Assembly: GCA_030248225.1 (NCBI GenBank)
Contig: JASANE010001649.1
Location: 1-64,000 of the forward strand
DNA: 64,000 nt
Direction of reading: 5' to 3'
DNA from: Trileptium ribeirensis
Lineage: Eukaryota > Nematoda > Enoplea > Enoplida > Thoracostomopsidae
The notes under the pieces: model-generated
Seen by the model: only the letters and a program-made list of their open reading frames with translations
The model's database searches: none
What the model was told of the DNA's origin: nothing
Part shown: positions 10,749 through 23,045 of the stretch, piece by piece
Layout of the letters: each line of letters starts with the position of its first letter
How positions within the stretch are numbered: position 1 is the first letter of the stretch
Program-made: the position numbers and the translations under genes

Positions 10749-11300
10749 CAGGGCCCGTATTATTAAAATTATCCTCAGGTAATATTTACATGCGAGTAAT
10801 TTTTAGTAATTTTTATTCTACCCTTACTCTCAATTTTCTTAAATCAAAGTAAGAATAAGAGTAAGAAATTATCCAAGAGTAAAATATTTACTCCCGGATA
10901 GACATAGTTTACCCGGAATAATATTTTTAACCTGCGGGTAATTTGTCCCTATCTGCAGATTATCATTACACTTGCGAGTAATTTTGCTCTACCAGCCAGT
11001 AATTATTTTATCAGCGGGTAATTTTGCCCTCTCTTCAGGTAATTTTTACCTGAAGAGGGCAAAATTAACCTGCAGGTAATCAGGTAATCTGCAGGTAATT
11101 TTATCCTACCTGCAGGGCCCGTATTCTTAACCCATAGGTAATTTTTTTACCTACTTGCGAATAAAATTGTCCTATTTTCACTTGTTATTAATCCTACTCT
11201 CATCTCATAGTACTCTAAAAACCGGATAGGCTACTTCACCTGAGAGTATTTTCAAATTACCTGTGAGTAATTTTTTAACTGAGGGTAGGGTTCCTTTACT
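10749..11300 (+). repeat. ACCTGCAGGTAA-type repeat, copy 1
   Basis: The stretch is made of near-palindromic words, (A)CCTGCAGGTAATTTT and TACTCGCAGGTAA, at 15-25 bp spacing. It starts GGGCCCGTATTATTAA, and the same start (GGGCCCGTATTCTTAA) occurs again at about 11116. At 15880-16310 a similar array ends with the complement, TTAAGAATACGGGTCC. The GGGCCCGTATTCTTAA word is therefore a likely element border and the two regions lie in opposite orientations. Confidence 0.65.
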
Positions 11301-14239
11301 GCCACTAATCTCTAACCTCGACCAAAATAAACCGAACTGCAATGTTTTGCCGGAGCCGAAACTGCAACCGGGACCTGGTCTTATCCGTAAAGTTAAATCA
11401 AAGGCATCTGTTAATGAGCATCTTGTTTGTTGGGTGTGTACGATGAGCTTGTATGGCGATTAACCCAATAAACATATTGGTTTGATTGTTTTTAAAGTAC
11501 ACATTATACATGGTTCACTTGAGGTGCTGCCAAGAGCTAGTGGGTAATAAAATTGTAATAGTTTAACATCTTTTCAAATAGTTGTACGTTGGGGGCTAGG
11601 TTGAGTTTACAGATTTTTGTGGTAGCTGTCTGTGATGAATGCAATTGTATTTACGTTGAAAACAGCCAAATCGGTAAAGTACTATGGCCCTATATCATAA
11701 TTTTTTCTTAAAATTGTAATTCTTTGAAAGCTGTGATTTATAAATTTCGAAGTTATCGATCCAGTAGTTACCTCATTTTCTGCTTTTGTGCTACATCTAC
11801 TAATATGCGCTTAAAATTGTAGCCACTTGTTTTTAATGCACTGCCACTGGTGTATTTTTGCCTACTTGTGCCTTTGACGGGTGCTCACATGGTAGATTTT
11901 GAACCCGAATTGGCGATTAAGCCTAAATCACCACGCTCACTTGTTTGTCCGCACCGGCGAATTACTATTGCTAGACAAAACATCAAACACGGGTTCACAT
12001 GTGAGCGCAGCGAAGTGTCACACTCTTCCCTAATGCACTCTTGTTATTAGCAGAGCATATTGCTTCATGTTGTTTTGTCTTGAACATACGAAAATTAATT
12101 GATAAATACACAATTATTGGCAGTTGTAAGTTGTTTGTTATAAAAACACAATACACTAAGCAGAACCGTTGGGTAATGGTATAGCTATAAAATTCTGGAC
12201 TAAAGACTACTTAAAAATTGTAAATGTGCTATTATTTGGTTGACTAGCGCTATCTCTCTTTGCCTTATGAACTGTTTAGTAGATATGGGCAAAAGGTAAT
12301 TGGGGAATTAAAAAGCTAAAATAGGTACCAAATTGAACGCAAAGACTGAAAATATTTTTGCTTTTATTTTATACAGATAGCACCTAGAATATTACTGCAT
12401 TTACGGTTCAGTTTGATTTTGACAATGAAATGGAAAAATTTTATTACATATTTCGTTATGCAGATATCCAAACATGCGACACCGGAAATTCGAATTCGGA
12501 AAAAATTAGCAGGAACCAGAATTACTGTTACTTCCTGACGCGCGGGTAGGGGTGATTTGGGTTTTTGTTATAGTATTATAAAATAAGAGTAGGGCTGTAT
12601 TTTTACCACCTTTTGTGTGGAATACGAGTATTTATTTATACAAAGGTCTAGCACAATAAATTAAAATTATGCATATACCTTTCGGTGTAACCGTATCAGC
12701 GTTATCATAATTTCTTATGTCATCATTATGGCCGCTAAAGCCATCGAAGTTCGTATTGTCCATTGTCTACGCGTAACGTAGGTGATAAACCTATGGAAGT
12801 TAGGACAAACAGAATTAGTAATCGCTGACATTTAACCAAAAACTGTAGGACATAATCAAAAAACAATTTCATGAAAAGTAGAAATATCGTTTTATCCCAA
12901 GTTTATTAAGAAATATTAAAAATAGGCTGATGAGTATATACCGAATCTAATCTATTTTTCCGTAGTCTTAACCGGAATGGTTAACCGTCCGCAATATCAC
13001 GCGCTATTAAAATTACAATAAATTTTCCAATTATATTTTATTCGTATTTGTGTATTAAATAATTTTTCTGCAGCATCAGGCCTACCCGTTGTCAAGGTAT
13101 ACATGACTACCGACATCTTATTTTAATTTTTGGTTAAAACGATAGCTTTGACAGTCTTGTTCAGCATTTGGAAGATTTGTTTTAATCAGATGAACACCAT
13201 ACATGCGCATAGGGGCAGAGGTGGATTATTGCCCATTAACCCTAAAGAACCTTTGCAAAGGCGTGCAAAACATTGTAGAGAAAATTGACAAAAATTAGAA
13301 AAATTTAGAATCCTTTTAAATTTCAAATATTTATGTCCCTCCCCTGGCGTAGCACCCCTTTCGCGCCATCGGTGCGCTGATTCACCTTGGGGGTAGGACA
13401 CCATCTCCCTGCCGAGACCTCAGGCTTCATGCGTGTATGATGAACACTGTGGGTATCTTACATAAGGAATTACTGTGCAGCAACAAAATGATGCCTTAAT
13501 AGCGTCACTTCTGGGTCATAGAAATCTGCTGGAGTGCAAATTGGTGGAGACGTTTTTAATAGGAGATTTGAAAGAATCTTTGGTGTCCGGGCATCCCTCT
13601 GGGTGCGCCACAACCAATGAGATTGATAACGGCGCCTAGACACGTCAGTCCGTGGCTCTGTTCACAATTGTGCTCGTTCCAGCATTCAGAAGGACTTCGT
13701 AATTTACTAATGTAAAAAGAATGCATCTTTAAGGGTGCTTGTGCCCACCCCAATGATTTGATTTGAGATATTGATGTAGCAAAAGCTAGAAAAGACGTTT
13801 CGATGACTTGTTTGTGCCATACGGAATTGTGAAGTACGGATTACTACAACGTTTTATCAATGCACATTTTGTTTCTGTTGTGTTTGAACATTGGGTTGAG
13901 CATGTTAATTTGCCAAAAATAGATTTGAGCACCAATTCAACAACTTCAATGGCAATATTAATGGTCGCATACATAGATGCAATATACAGAGCATATATAT
14001 GCTTTTACTTGGCCCCTTACCTGAACTTTCGGTGGGTGGGGCTGACGTTGTAGGAGCGGCTCAGTAAAGTTAGCAACAAAACCCTCGTTGCGTATAATGA
14101 AATTTTGTCGAGAATCAAGGGTATTGTGCATTTATCGGTTACTGCCAACTGGCGTACTTGCCTGTCATTCTTTTTGGGGAGAAGTGATACACCCTGGACA
14201 AGCTCCTGATGACAGCGCGTATGGCCTTTAAGTGTACTA
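11301..14239. other. large intron stretch: repeat H copy 2 (12150-12545) and unassigned sequence
   Basis: Positions 12150-12545 are a second copy of repeat H (see 6310-7060). Around 11320-11370 is a worn block of GGAGCCGAAACTGCAACC words related to the CCGGAA group. Around 11980-12050 a block (AAACACGGGTTCACATGTGAG, then AAGTGTCACACTCTT) matches one arm of the foldback element at 46608-46868. In 12546-14239 I see no exon or RNA; 13150-13450 and 13560-13760 are GC-richer but not identified. Confidence 0.5.
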
Positions 14240-15205
14240 TCAGAACGTTGTGAAACGTAGTGGAGTTTATATGTTGCAGGGGTGAAATCTTTTAAATTCC
14301 GTGTGTGTGTGATCGGCCATAACTCGAGAACGCCTTAACCGATTTTCATGATCTTGTGCTCATTCGAACCGGCATAGTCGATTTACATCCTCGAGCGTTT
14401 TTTGATTTGCGGTATGTTTCCGGCGTCAGGGGGTCAAAATGTTTTTTGGCCCCATTTTAGTACTCTTCACGTTAGCAAGGTTATTTTTTTCTTAACTATC
14501 GAATTTTTTTATCTGCATGATTTTATTTCATAGTAAAATGATAAATGCCGATGCGTCTTTTTTATTTTTCGATTAAGGTTCTGGATTTATGGGGTTTGAG
14601 GTACGGGGGTATGGCGCCCCAATGGTTCCTCGACCCAAAATTTGAAAATTTGTTCAGACGTATTGGGCGGCTGATAAGTTTTACCTGGGGGTTTTCGGGC
14701 ATGGGAAACTCATTGCCGGTGCCGGTTTTTTATGTACGTGGCTATGACGCCCCATGGTTGGGGGTCAGAGAATGAGGGGTTTTTAGTACCCTTCACGGAA
14801 GCAAGATTATTTTTATCATAACATTCTAATTTCTTTCTCTGATTGATTTTATTTTATAGTAAAATGATAAATGCCGATGCCTCTTTTTTGTTATTCGATT
14901 AAGGCTCCGGTTTTGGAGTTATGGGGTTTGAGGTATGTCACCCTCATGGTTCCTCGTCCCAAAATTAGAAAATTTGTTCTGACGTCCTGGGCGGCTGAAA
15001 AGTTTCACTTGGGGGTTTTCGGGCATGGGAAACTCATTGCCGGTGTTAGTTTTGTTGTAACTTGTGCTGGTATTGTGTGATGTCCACATATAGCATATCG
15101 ACGAATGCTATCGAGAGCTGATTTGATGTGCACGCAAAAGGTGTAGGCGTAGGTGTACCTATGCTTCACTACGTTCTGCAATCTCGATAGAGTTACTTGC
15201 ACTAG
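14240..15205 (+). mobile_element. composite repeat family A, copy 2 (head, two monomers, tail)
   Basis: The copy starts with a head of about 190 bp (GTGAAACGTAGTGGA, then GGCCATAACTCGAGAACG, then CATTCGAACCGGCATAG). Two monomers of about 326 bp follow, then the family tail with TAGCATATCGACGAATGCTA and the CTCGATAGAG hairpin. The final TTAC is split from CTAG by a small insertion (TTACTTGCACTAGT). No coding frame is conserved among copies. Confidence 0.75.
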
Positions 15206-15879
15206 TTCAGAATGTCACCAGAAAATTTCAACCTACTGATTGTGTGGTCAACGCAACATAGTAATCTAGTTTCATCGTGTTGAAAAAAACTGTTTAAGTT
15301 TTAATCTGGGGGCATCAATAACAAACTGGTGTGAATGGCACTGCCCCAGTGCCCCACGTTGTGACGCCTTGTACTAGTTTTCCCTGATCATCGATGCCTA
15401 GAATTATACTACCAATCATTGCTCGAAATTCAAGGCACGATAAAATGAAACACGTGCCCTTCCCACCCCTGCATGGACTAGGGATATAAGGCCCCAACCT
15501 ATGATGTGAGAGGCTCTCAGTTGGGGCATGTGGGCCTTACGCCGGCACTCCCTCACCCAGCCGTTCTCATGTTCCATGCAAACAATAGTGATCGTATACT
15601 GAATGTATATAAAACTATAAATATATAAAAATATGGCAAGATAGTTGCATACGTGCTAGTCGTACGAATTGCGAAAGTAGGGTTGTACAAGCATTGCAAT
15701 TGCACTAAAAGATCAAAAATAAAACATAAACTTGTGAAAACGAAAAACACCCGTAATGAAATTAGGAGCTTGATTTCCCTAGTGAATGTGAAGCCTTAAC
15801 CACTCGGCCAGTCTAAGCATGGTAGTAACTATCAGAATCGTGTTCAGTGACTCCAAACTACCCCATGTACGAATTTTTA
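15206..15879. other. unassigned intron with a tRNA-like D-arm on the minus strand
   Basis: The complement of 15791-15810 reads TGGCCGAGTGGTTAAGGCTT, a textbook A-box/D-arm of a Ser/Leu-type tRNA. No T-arm or acceptor stem follows, so this is at best a tRNA-derived SINE relic. The rest, including a GC-rich block at 15330-15560, is not recognised. Confidence 0.4.
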
Positions 15880-16310
15880 GCAATTTCCTAAGAGGGCGGG
15901 TAAATAGCATACCTTCACCGGGAAAAATTACTCCATTACTCACAGGCAAAATATTACCTGCAGATAAAGTAAAATTATTCACAGGTAAGCCGAAATTAGC
16001 CGCAGGTAAAAATATTATTCGCAGGTAAACCGTACCTGCATTAAAAATTACTCGCGGGTAAAATATGCCTATCCGGGAGTGTATTTTACTCGCGACTAAA
16101 AATTACTCTCCGTTTTACTATTATCCTTATTTAAGAATGCGAAAGTTGAGGCTAAAGGTAAGGATATGATAAAAACTACTCGCAGGTAAAAATCACATGA
16201 GTGTAATTTTAAGAATACAGTTCGTGTGGATACGGATTATTGCATGTGAGAGTACGATAAATTTACTCGCAGGTAGGGGCCATCCTCATTTAAGAATACG
16301 GGTCCAGAGT
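15880..16310 (-). repeat. ACCTGCAGGTAA-type repeat, copy 2 (inverted)
   Basis: An array of (T)TACTCGCAGGTAAAA and related words ends at TTTAAGAATACGGGTCC, the complement of the border of copy 1. The array is degenerate and no coding region is present. Confidence 0.6.
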
Positions 16311-16609
16311 TTAAGTATCCAACTACACCACATTTCTGCGCTGTTTTCACAATATCACATTTTGTAACTAGATGCCCCGCAGGGACCGTTGGATTATCAG
16401 AAAGGTTATATTTTGTGTTATATAACTAGTCGATATACAGTATGAACCATTGATTACGTGAAAATGCATGAAATGAACATTTTTAATAATTTCTAAAAAT
16501 AAAAATTTTCTAGTCACTAAAAGTTGAAAGTTATTAAAAATACTTTGACTAAATATTGTAAACAATATTTACTGGTCAAAAAAGTTATTATCAAAGTTAT
16601 TAACTATTA

Positions 16610-17110
16610 GCTTGTCACATCGCCAACGTGGTGAGTTCTGAGCGTTGAATATGTAATTTACAGACTAGCCTCTCCATAGCACCAAAATTTTACCTGGGAA
16701 TTTGAGCTGGGGGTGCCAGCTCCAACCTGGGGAAACTGGAAATTCCTGAAGGAAACCCCTCGCTTACTTGCTGAAAACTGTACCACCCTCCTGGTTAGCT
16801 GTTGGTTTTATAATTGCTTTGTTTCGTGCTTTTCAAGCAAGTTTTCGTGTTTGAAATATTGTTATCGTTGTTTTGTTACGTATTTATTATTTAAGAACTG
16901 AAGATGTGTATTTCTGCAAGCCGCAATTCATTTATTTCACTTACGATTTTGTTATATATAATCGAAATATAAGTACTAATATTGAGCTTTGTTATAACCG
17001 TGTCTTGTTATTACGATCATTCTTGGTGAACTAAAATATTTGGGGGACCCGCCGAAATCCTGTGGGGCCTCCACTCTTTGTGGTAAGGCCGAGAGAAACG
17101 AACACAGCTT
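16610..17110 (+). repeat. dispersed repeat I, copy 1
   Basis: It resembles 45790-46240 over about 450 bp. Shared blocks include GCTCTCCATAGCA, CCCAGCTCCAAC, TTATAATTG, TTATTTATT...GAACTGAA, TGTxTTTCTGCAxGCCGC, TTTGTTATAAC and GGGGCCTC. A fragment of its start also occurs at 53928-53990. The first part looks tRNA-derived, so the family may be a long SINE. Confidence 0.6.
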
Positions 17111-17239
17111 GTATTGCTTGAATAGCTGAGGATATATATCAGGTTATTGCGTAATTAAAAAGAATCATAACATGCCTTTATAGAAAATGATTGCTTTCAA
17201 TTATTGAGATCAATATTTTGCATGTTTCTTTTTATGGAA

Positions 17240-17760
17240 ATACTCGTTTTGATTCAACCCTGCAGTGTAAATAATGACTATAGCAGCACATTATTTGCAG
17301 CTATATACATACATGATGAATAAATTACTTTTCATAATGACAGCAAAAACGTTCAATATAGCTTGAGCTGTTGCGGAGAAATTACCATTTTCGGTGGCCG
17401 TTTTGGTGTATTTCTGGAATTGTGCCAAAGCTTTATGGAGATTTATAAAGCTTTATTAGCTCTACGAAATGAACATAATTTGACCGAAATATCTGCAGTG
17501 ATTGTCCGGAACAGTCAGAAACGTTGTTTTGTTGGACCCTTTTTTGACGCGACTTGGTCCCCGTCGACTCGCCATTACGGCAGGGATTTAACACTTAATT
17601 TAGAAAACTTTCAATTACTATCAACTTACTGCTCCTTCATGACTGTGTTTTTATCATTTTAAGAGCCATTGGTCGATCTAAAGGACTTTGTTTTTGTTTT
17701 ATACTACTGAAAGAATATGAATGACAGTCTCGACGTTATGAGTTATGAAGTTTCACATAT
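17240..17760 (+). repeat. tandem-unit repeat family E, copy 1
   Basis: The sequence shares units with 57025-57760 (GAGCTGTTGCGGAGAAATTACC against GAGCGGTTGCGCAGATATTACC, followed in both by GTGTATTT). Related units occur at 29200-29990 and 54155-54880. The 99-codon frame at 17363-17662 lies wholly within it and is not a gene. Confidence 0.55.
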
Positions 17761-18034
17761 TATAATGGATTGAAAAGTCCAATAATTAGTACAATGCGCT
17801 ATAACGACTTATTTTTCAAGCGGGTTTTCGCTTTTGTGGTACTGCGATCGCAACTGTCGCTTAGTTTGATTCTGTGTTGTCGACATGGATTTAAGTCACT
17901 GTTTGGTAAAAGAAGAAAAATAACTGCGAAGCTGTCTGAAAATAAACTATAAATCCCTATTAATATTAATGGCTTGCGAATTTTTTCGCATGTTTTTCTT
18001 CTTTTTCAGCAAAATAATAATATTTATATTTCAG

Positions 18035-18326
18035 GAAACCGCTAACAGCCGAATCCTTTGCAAAACAAGATACCGCAACTGACGCTAGACAGCACGCACA
18101 ACGTCTACAAAATCAGCTGAATAGGAGCAACCAGCTAACACAGAAAGAAATACAACAAAGCATCGAGGCGCTAGCAGCATTTTCTTTGTCAAGTTCGGTT
18201 TGTTTCACGTGGTCCGGTGTCACAGATATTGACAAACTTTTGAAGCAGAGAGCGGAAGAAATTGCAGTGTTTGTTAACATGTCAGAATTCTACTTACCAG
18301 ATGAAACAATATTGCTCGAAGAAATG
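18035..18326 (+). CDS. EXD2: EXD2-like protein, C-terminal helical exon 1
   Basis: The exon rebuilds a Trp codon with the previous one and reads WKPLTAESFAKQDTATDARQ, then a Gln/Asn-rich helix with LTQKEIQQSIEALAAFS. It ends with an acidic stretch (MSEFYLPDETILLEEM). Vertebrate EXD2 has a similarly helical region here, with a 'R..A.AL......P..RK.ELL..L..F' pattern. Acceptor TATTTCAG, donor ATG|GTAGGA, phase 2 to 0. Similarity is moderate, but length, order, phase and flanking exons agree. Confidence 0.85.
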
Positions 18327-19297
18327 GTAGGAAGTTTTGTGTTAGTTTAAATTGTGGTTTCTTGGAGAGAAACAACAAACACCTGAGAAGGGATTTGTGA
18401 GTGAAATGAAGAAAAACTACTATTGACAGTTATGTTTCTTCTACAGATTATGGGGCGTCCGTCTTTTCCTGTTTTTTAATCTGACCTAGCGGTTTAATGA
18501 TACGTTTCCGGTAGGTGTTTTTGTTATCTATAGGTTTTTGGGTCGTTCGCTCGGGGCGTTTTTGTTTTTTCGTTATTTTTACACGTCGTGTTCTTGTACA
18601 TACCATTTCAAGACTATGTGATTTTGGTTTTTTGATTTCCCGGAAAACTGTGTGATCTAGACAGGGCTGTCACCATACCCTATTAGTAGATCTTTTCACG
18701 CCCAAGATTTAAAGAAAGCTGGTGATATGGGCCTAGTGGTTAGTTCTGCAGCGCTGCCAGAAAATTCGACCAAAAATTTTATGTTAAGTGTTGTGCAAAG
18801 TAAGGGGTGTTGATAGCAAAAATTTTTTACATTTTGGGTCGTAACTCGACAATACGGTGAGATATGAAAAACTTTCTTCGGGTTTATATTTATACATGCT
18901 TTGATCATTATTTAAAACATGAAGAGTGATTTTTATATTGCAGCGCCCCTAGCACTTGACTTTATTTGATTTATTTATGCATACCATGCAAAAATAATAA
19001 TTGTTATCGTTTTCGTGTTAGAGTTTTCGTATTTATCAACCAGGATAGTCTGTAGACACATTCAAATGACCTAATATAGATCAACTTTGAGAAAGTGGTA
19101 AAATTTGACTGTTTTGGCGTCAAAATTATCACGTTTTCTCCACCTTTCCGCAAGGTTAACATCATTTTCAGTAAGCGGTTAAAACTATAAACCCAATGTG
19201 TTTAACGGGTTAAATACCCCTATAACGCCATCTTCCAAAGCCAACACACAGACTTACATTGTCAAAATTTTGGCAATTTAACATTTTCTGGTATTTT
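18327..19297. other. intron, possible tRNA-derived relic
   Basis: At 18721-18775 the plus strand has TGGGCCTAGTGGTTAGTTC (A-box-like) and AAATTCGACC (weak B-box-like) at roughly tRNA spacing, suggesting a SINE head. Nothing else is recognised. Confidence 0.35.
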
Positions 19298-20784
19298 CAG
19301 AACGTAATGAAACGTAGTGGAAATTGTGTGTTGCAGGGGGAAATCTTTTAAATTCAGTCTGTGTGTGTGATCGGCCATAACTCGGGGAGGACTTAACCGA
19401 TTTCCGTGATATTGGGCTCATTCGAACCGGCATGGTTAATTTACCTAGTACATCCCCGAGCGTATTTTGATTTGGTGTCTGGTTCCGGGGTCAGGATCAA
19501 AATGTGGTTTTTTTGACCCATTTTAGTACTCTTCACGGAATCAAGGTTATTTTTGCCTTAACTTTCGGATTTTTTCTCGGCTTGGTTTCATTTCATAGTA
19601 AAATGATAAATGCCTATGTCTCTTTTTTGTTTTTCGATTAAGGCTCCGGTTGTAGAGTTATGGGGTTTGAGGTATGGTGCCCCAATGGTTCCTCGACCCA
19701 AAATTCTAATATTTGTTGTGACGTCATGGGCGGCTGAAAGTTTCACTTGGAGGTTTTTGGGCATGAGAAACTCATTACCGGTGTTGGTTTTTCTCTGTAA
19801 CCTATGGTTCCATGGGTACGTGTGTATGGTGCCCCCATGGTTCGGGGTCTGAGAGCAAAATAAAGGTTTTTTACCTCATTTCAGTACCTCCACGGAATCA
19901 AGGTTATTTTTGCCTTAACTTTCGGATTTTTTCTCGGCTTGGTTTTATTTCGTAGTGAAATGATAAATGCCGATGACTGTTTTTTGTTTTCCGATTAAGG
20001 CTCCGGTTCTAGAGTTATGGGGTTCGAGGTGTTTTACCCCAATGGTTCCTCGACCCAAAATTCGAAAATTTGTTCTGACGTCCTGGGCGCCTGAAAATTT
20101 TCACTTGGAGATTTTCGAGCATGGGGGAACTCATTATCGAAGTTGGTTTCGCTCTGTGAATCATGGTTCCATGGGTAGGGTAGTATGGCACCCGCAAGGT
20201 TTGGGGTCTGAGCAAAATAAAGGTTTTTACTTCATTTTAATACCCTTCAAGGAAGCAAGGTTATTTTTACCTTAACTTTCGAATTTTTTCCTCTGCTTGG
20301 TTTTATTTCATAGTAAATTGATACATGCCGATGCCTCTTTTTTATTTTTGGATTAAGGCTCCGGCTCATAGAGTTTGCTTGAGGTATGCACCCCCGTGGT
20401 TCCTCGACCCAAAATTCGAAAATTTGTTCTGACGTCCTGGACGGCTGAAAAGTTTTACTTGGGGGTTTTCGGGCATGGCAAACTTATTGCTGGTATTGAT
20501 ATTGCTCTGCGATGCATGGTTATATGGGTAAGGGAGTATGGCGCAGCCATGGTTCATGGACCCAAAATTCGTAATTTTATTGTAAAATTCTTAATTAAAC
20601 GTCCTGGGAGGCTGATAGCATGCACTTGGGGTTTTTGGGAGTTTTGTTCTAACATGTGCGGTATTGTATGTTATCCACATCTAGCATATCGACGTATGCT
20701 GTCAAGAGCTGATTGGCTGCGCATGCAAAAGGCGTATGTGTACCTATGCTGCACTACGTTCTGCAATCTCGATAGAGTTACTAG
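19298..20784 (+). mobile_element. composite repeat family A, copy 3 (longest: head, about 3.5 monomers, tail)
   Basis: The head (AACGTAATGAAACGTAGTGG, GGCCATAACTCGGGGAGG, CATTCGAACCGGCATGG) is followed by monomers starting near 19600, 19960 and 20318, spaced about 360 bp. A shortened unit and the tail follow. The tail ends CTCGATAGAGTTACTAG before T. Monomer number differs among copies, so the array expands or contracts. Confidence 0.8.
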
Positions 20785-21484
20785 TTAAACTTCATCTCAT
20801 AATTCGAAAACGGCCGCTCTGGCAAACATACATTGCAGAAAAATTGTAGCCATTGGTGAGTGGATTCTGATATCCATTTTCAATACGATGCATCTGGCAA
20901 GAGTTATAACCTAAAATGATGGGTGGCTCCAAAATGGGCAAAATCAAGAAGTCCCTAATTCGTGTGGGTTTTGTTATAATTTAAGTGGAAAACCGTAGGA
21001 GCTACGCAAATACAACTAGACGCTAGCAAGTACATATATACTGGAATCTTAAACTACATTTTCATTATGCGCGGAATAAAAAAATTGCGGAAATCTATGA
21101 GTCTAGTGAAGAGTTATGTAACAAACAAGAATATTTGTCGCGCAATTTATGTGATATTTGAGGAAACTCTGTTTCACACTCATTTGCGAGTGATTCCAAT
21201 AGAATATTAAGACGTTTTAGCTGAAAAATTATATAAGAACCACTAGATCGAGTATGTTTTCAGCCGTCGATGCATCGGAAGACATCCAAGTTGTTTTTAG
21301 GCGCAGAAATTGCAGTATAAATTCTGAATTTGACGAACCGCTCCCGATCAGATATATTGTACAGGTCAAATCCCTTGGTTTCCTACAAAAACAATTTAAA
21401 TTTCGGCCTTTTTACTTTTCGGACCAACGCAGTTGTCAACTATACCCATTATATACATTACTCGCTGCTAGCAGTATTCTATTA

Positions 21485-22720
21485 GTAAATTAGTTTTTTC
21501 GACTTTTTGCAATAAATTGAAATTATTTCTTATTGGTACCGTAAAATAATCGCATGGAGAAATGTTAACCTCATAATTATTATTCCGATTTTCTGAGCCC
21601 CAAAAGTCATATCATATTATGTTCCCACCGGAGGGCACCACTGACCCCATAATTCTTTACCACCGCTGGGGATAAAACTGACACCTCCAATCTACTCACC
21701 GGGTAATACTACCCTATCTAAGACCAGCTTAATTTTTTCGAATTCTGGACCACCGAGGGACACAGTGGGACTATCTCCTGAAGGGTATCCTAACGCCCAT
21801 ATCGCCTTCCGGAGCTACGGTAGAGGAAACTGACACCACCAATCGACACAGCGGTCAAACTACCTTACACAGGATCTAGTTAATTATTCCGAATACCATA
21901 GCCCCGATGGACATATGGGAAAGAGTATCTCTCGCAACCCCCGCAGGGTACTATGATCACTATAACTCCTTGCCCCGTAAAAGGAAATTGACTTCATCAA
22001 TTAGCAGTATTCTATTACTATTAAATAAATAGCTGCACTGTGAATTTTCCCTTACAATAAGAAATATGTAAATTAGTTTTTTCGACTTTTTGCAATAAAT
22101 TGAAACTATTTCTTATTGGTACCGTAAAATAATCGCATGGAGAAATGTTAACCTCATAATTATTATTCCGATTTTCTGAGCCCCAAAAGTCATATCATAT
22201 TATGTTCCCACCGGAGGGCACCACTGACCCCATAATTCTTTACCACCGCTGGGGATAAAACTGACACCTCCAATCTACTCACCGGGTAATACTACCCTAT
22301 CTAAGACCATCTTAATTTTTTCGAATTCTGGACCACCGAGGGACACAGTGGGACTATCTCCTGAAGGGTATCCTAACGCCCATATCGCCTTCCGGAGCTA
22401 CGGTAGAGGAAACTGACACCACCAATCGACACAGCGGTCAAACTACCTTACACAGGATCTAGTTAATTATTCCGAATACCATAGCCCCGATGGACATATG
22501 GGAAAGAGTATCTCTCGCAACCCCCGCAGGGTACTATGATCACTATAACTCCTTACCCCGTAAAAGGAAATTGACTTCATCAATCGACTCCGTGAGTAAA
22601 ATTACGCCATATGATGCCCAACCTGAACAGACAGTTAAAAATTATATTTTAAATCAGAAGTTGATTTGAACCTCGAATTTGGGACAGACGCAGACACAGA
22701 GATGCTGCTTTTATAGTATT
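21485..22720 (+). repeat. tandem-unit repeat family B, copy 2, with a 517 bp direct duplication
   Basis: Positions 21485-22001 and 22068-22584 are almost identical direct copies, offset by exactly 583 bp. I noticed only a handful of base differences, for example AGACCAGC/AGACCATC. Each holds about three internal units of roughly 152 bp (GGACCACCGAGGGAC, CACCAATCGACACAGCGG). The final copy runs into the family tail (CCTGAACAGACAGTTAAAAA ... CTTTTATAGTATTATGATGG). Confidence 0.88.
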
Positions 22721-23045
22721 ATGATGGATATTGCCGCAACTTACGTTCCACGAGACAACTGTGGTGAACCGGTTGAAAACAACTGCACTTGTATGAGCAA
22801 ATTAAAATCAGAGATATGGTTTCGCTTGTGCCACGCTTATACAGAGATTAAATCATCCTGTATTCGTAGATTACTTACGGTTGTGTTTTTGGCTATAAGC
22901 GATATTTTGCATAAATATGCAACGCGTGCTATGATTAATGACTGTGCTATTCAGCGGCACTGTTCGGAGGCAAACAATTTATTATGATTGTGTGATGGAC
23001 GAACTGCCTTAATTCATATTTAAATGTTGGAGTTTTGTATTTTAG

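Noticed and set aside
12929..12960. GGCTGATGAGTATATACCGAA as a hammerhead ribozyme core
   Set aside because: The CTGATGAG part fits, but the closing GAAA and a stable stem II are absent.
15720..15815. A tRNA-Ser/Leu gene on the minus strand
   Set aside because: Only the D-arm/A-box is present; no T-arm or acceptor stem follows.
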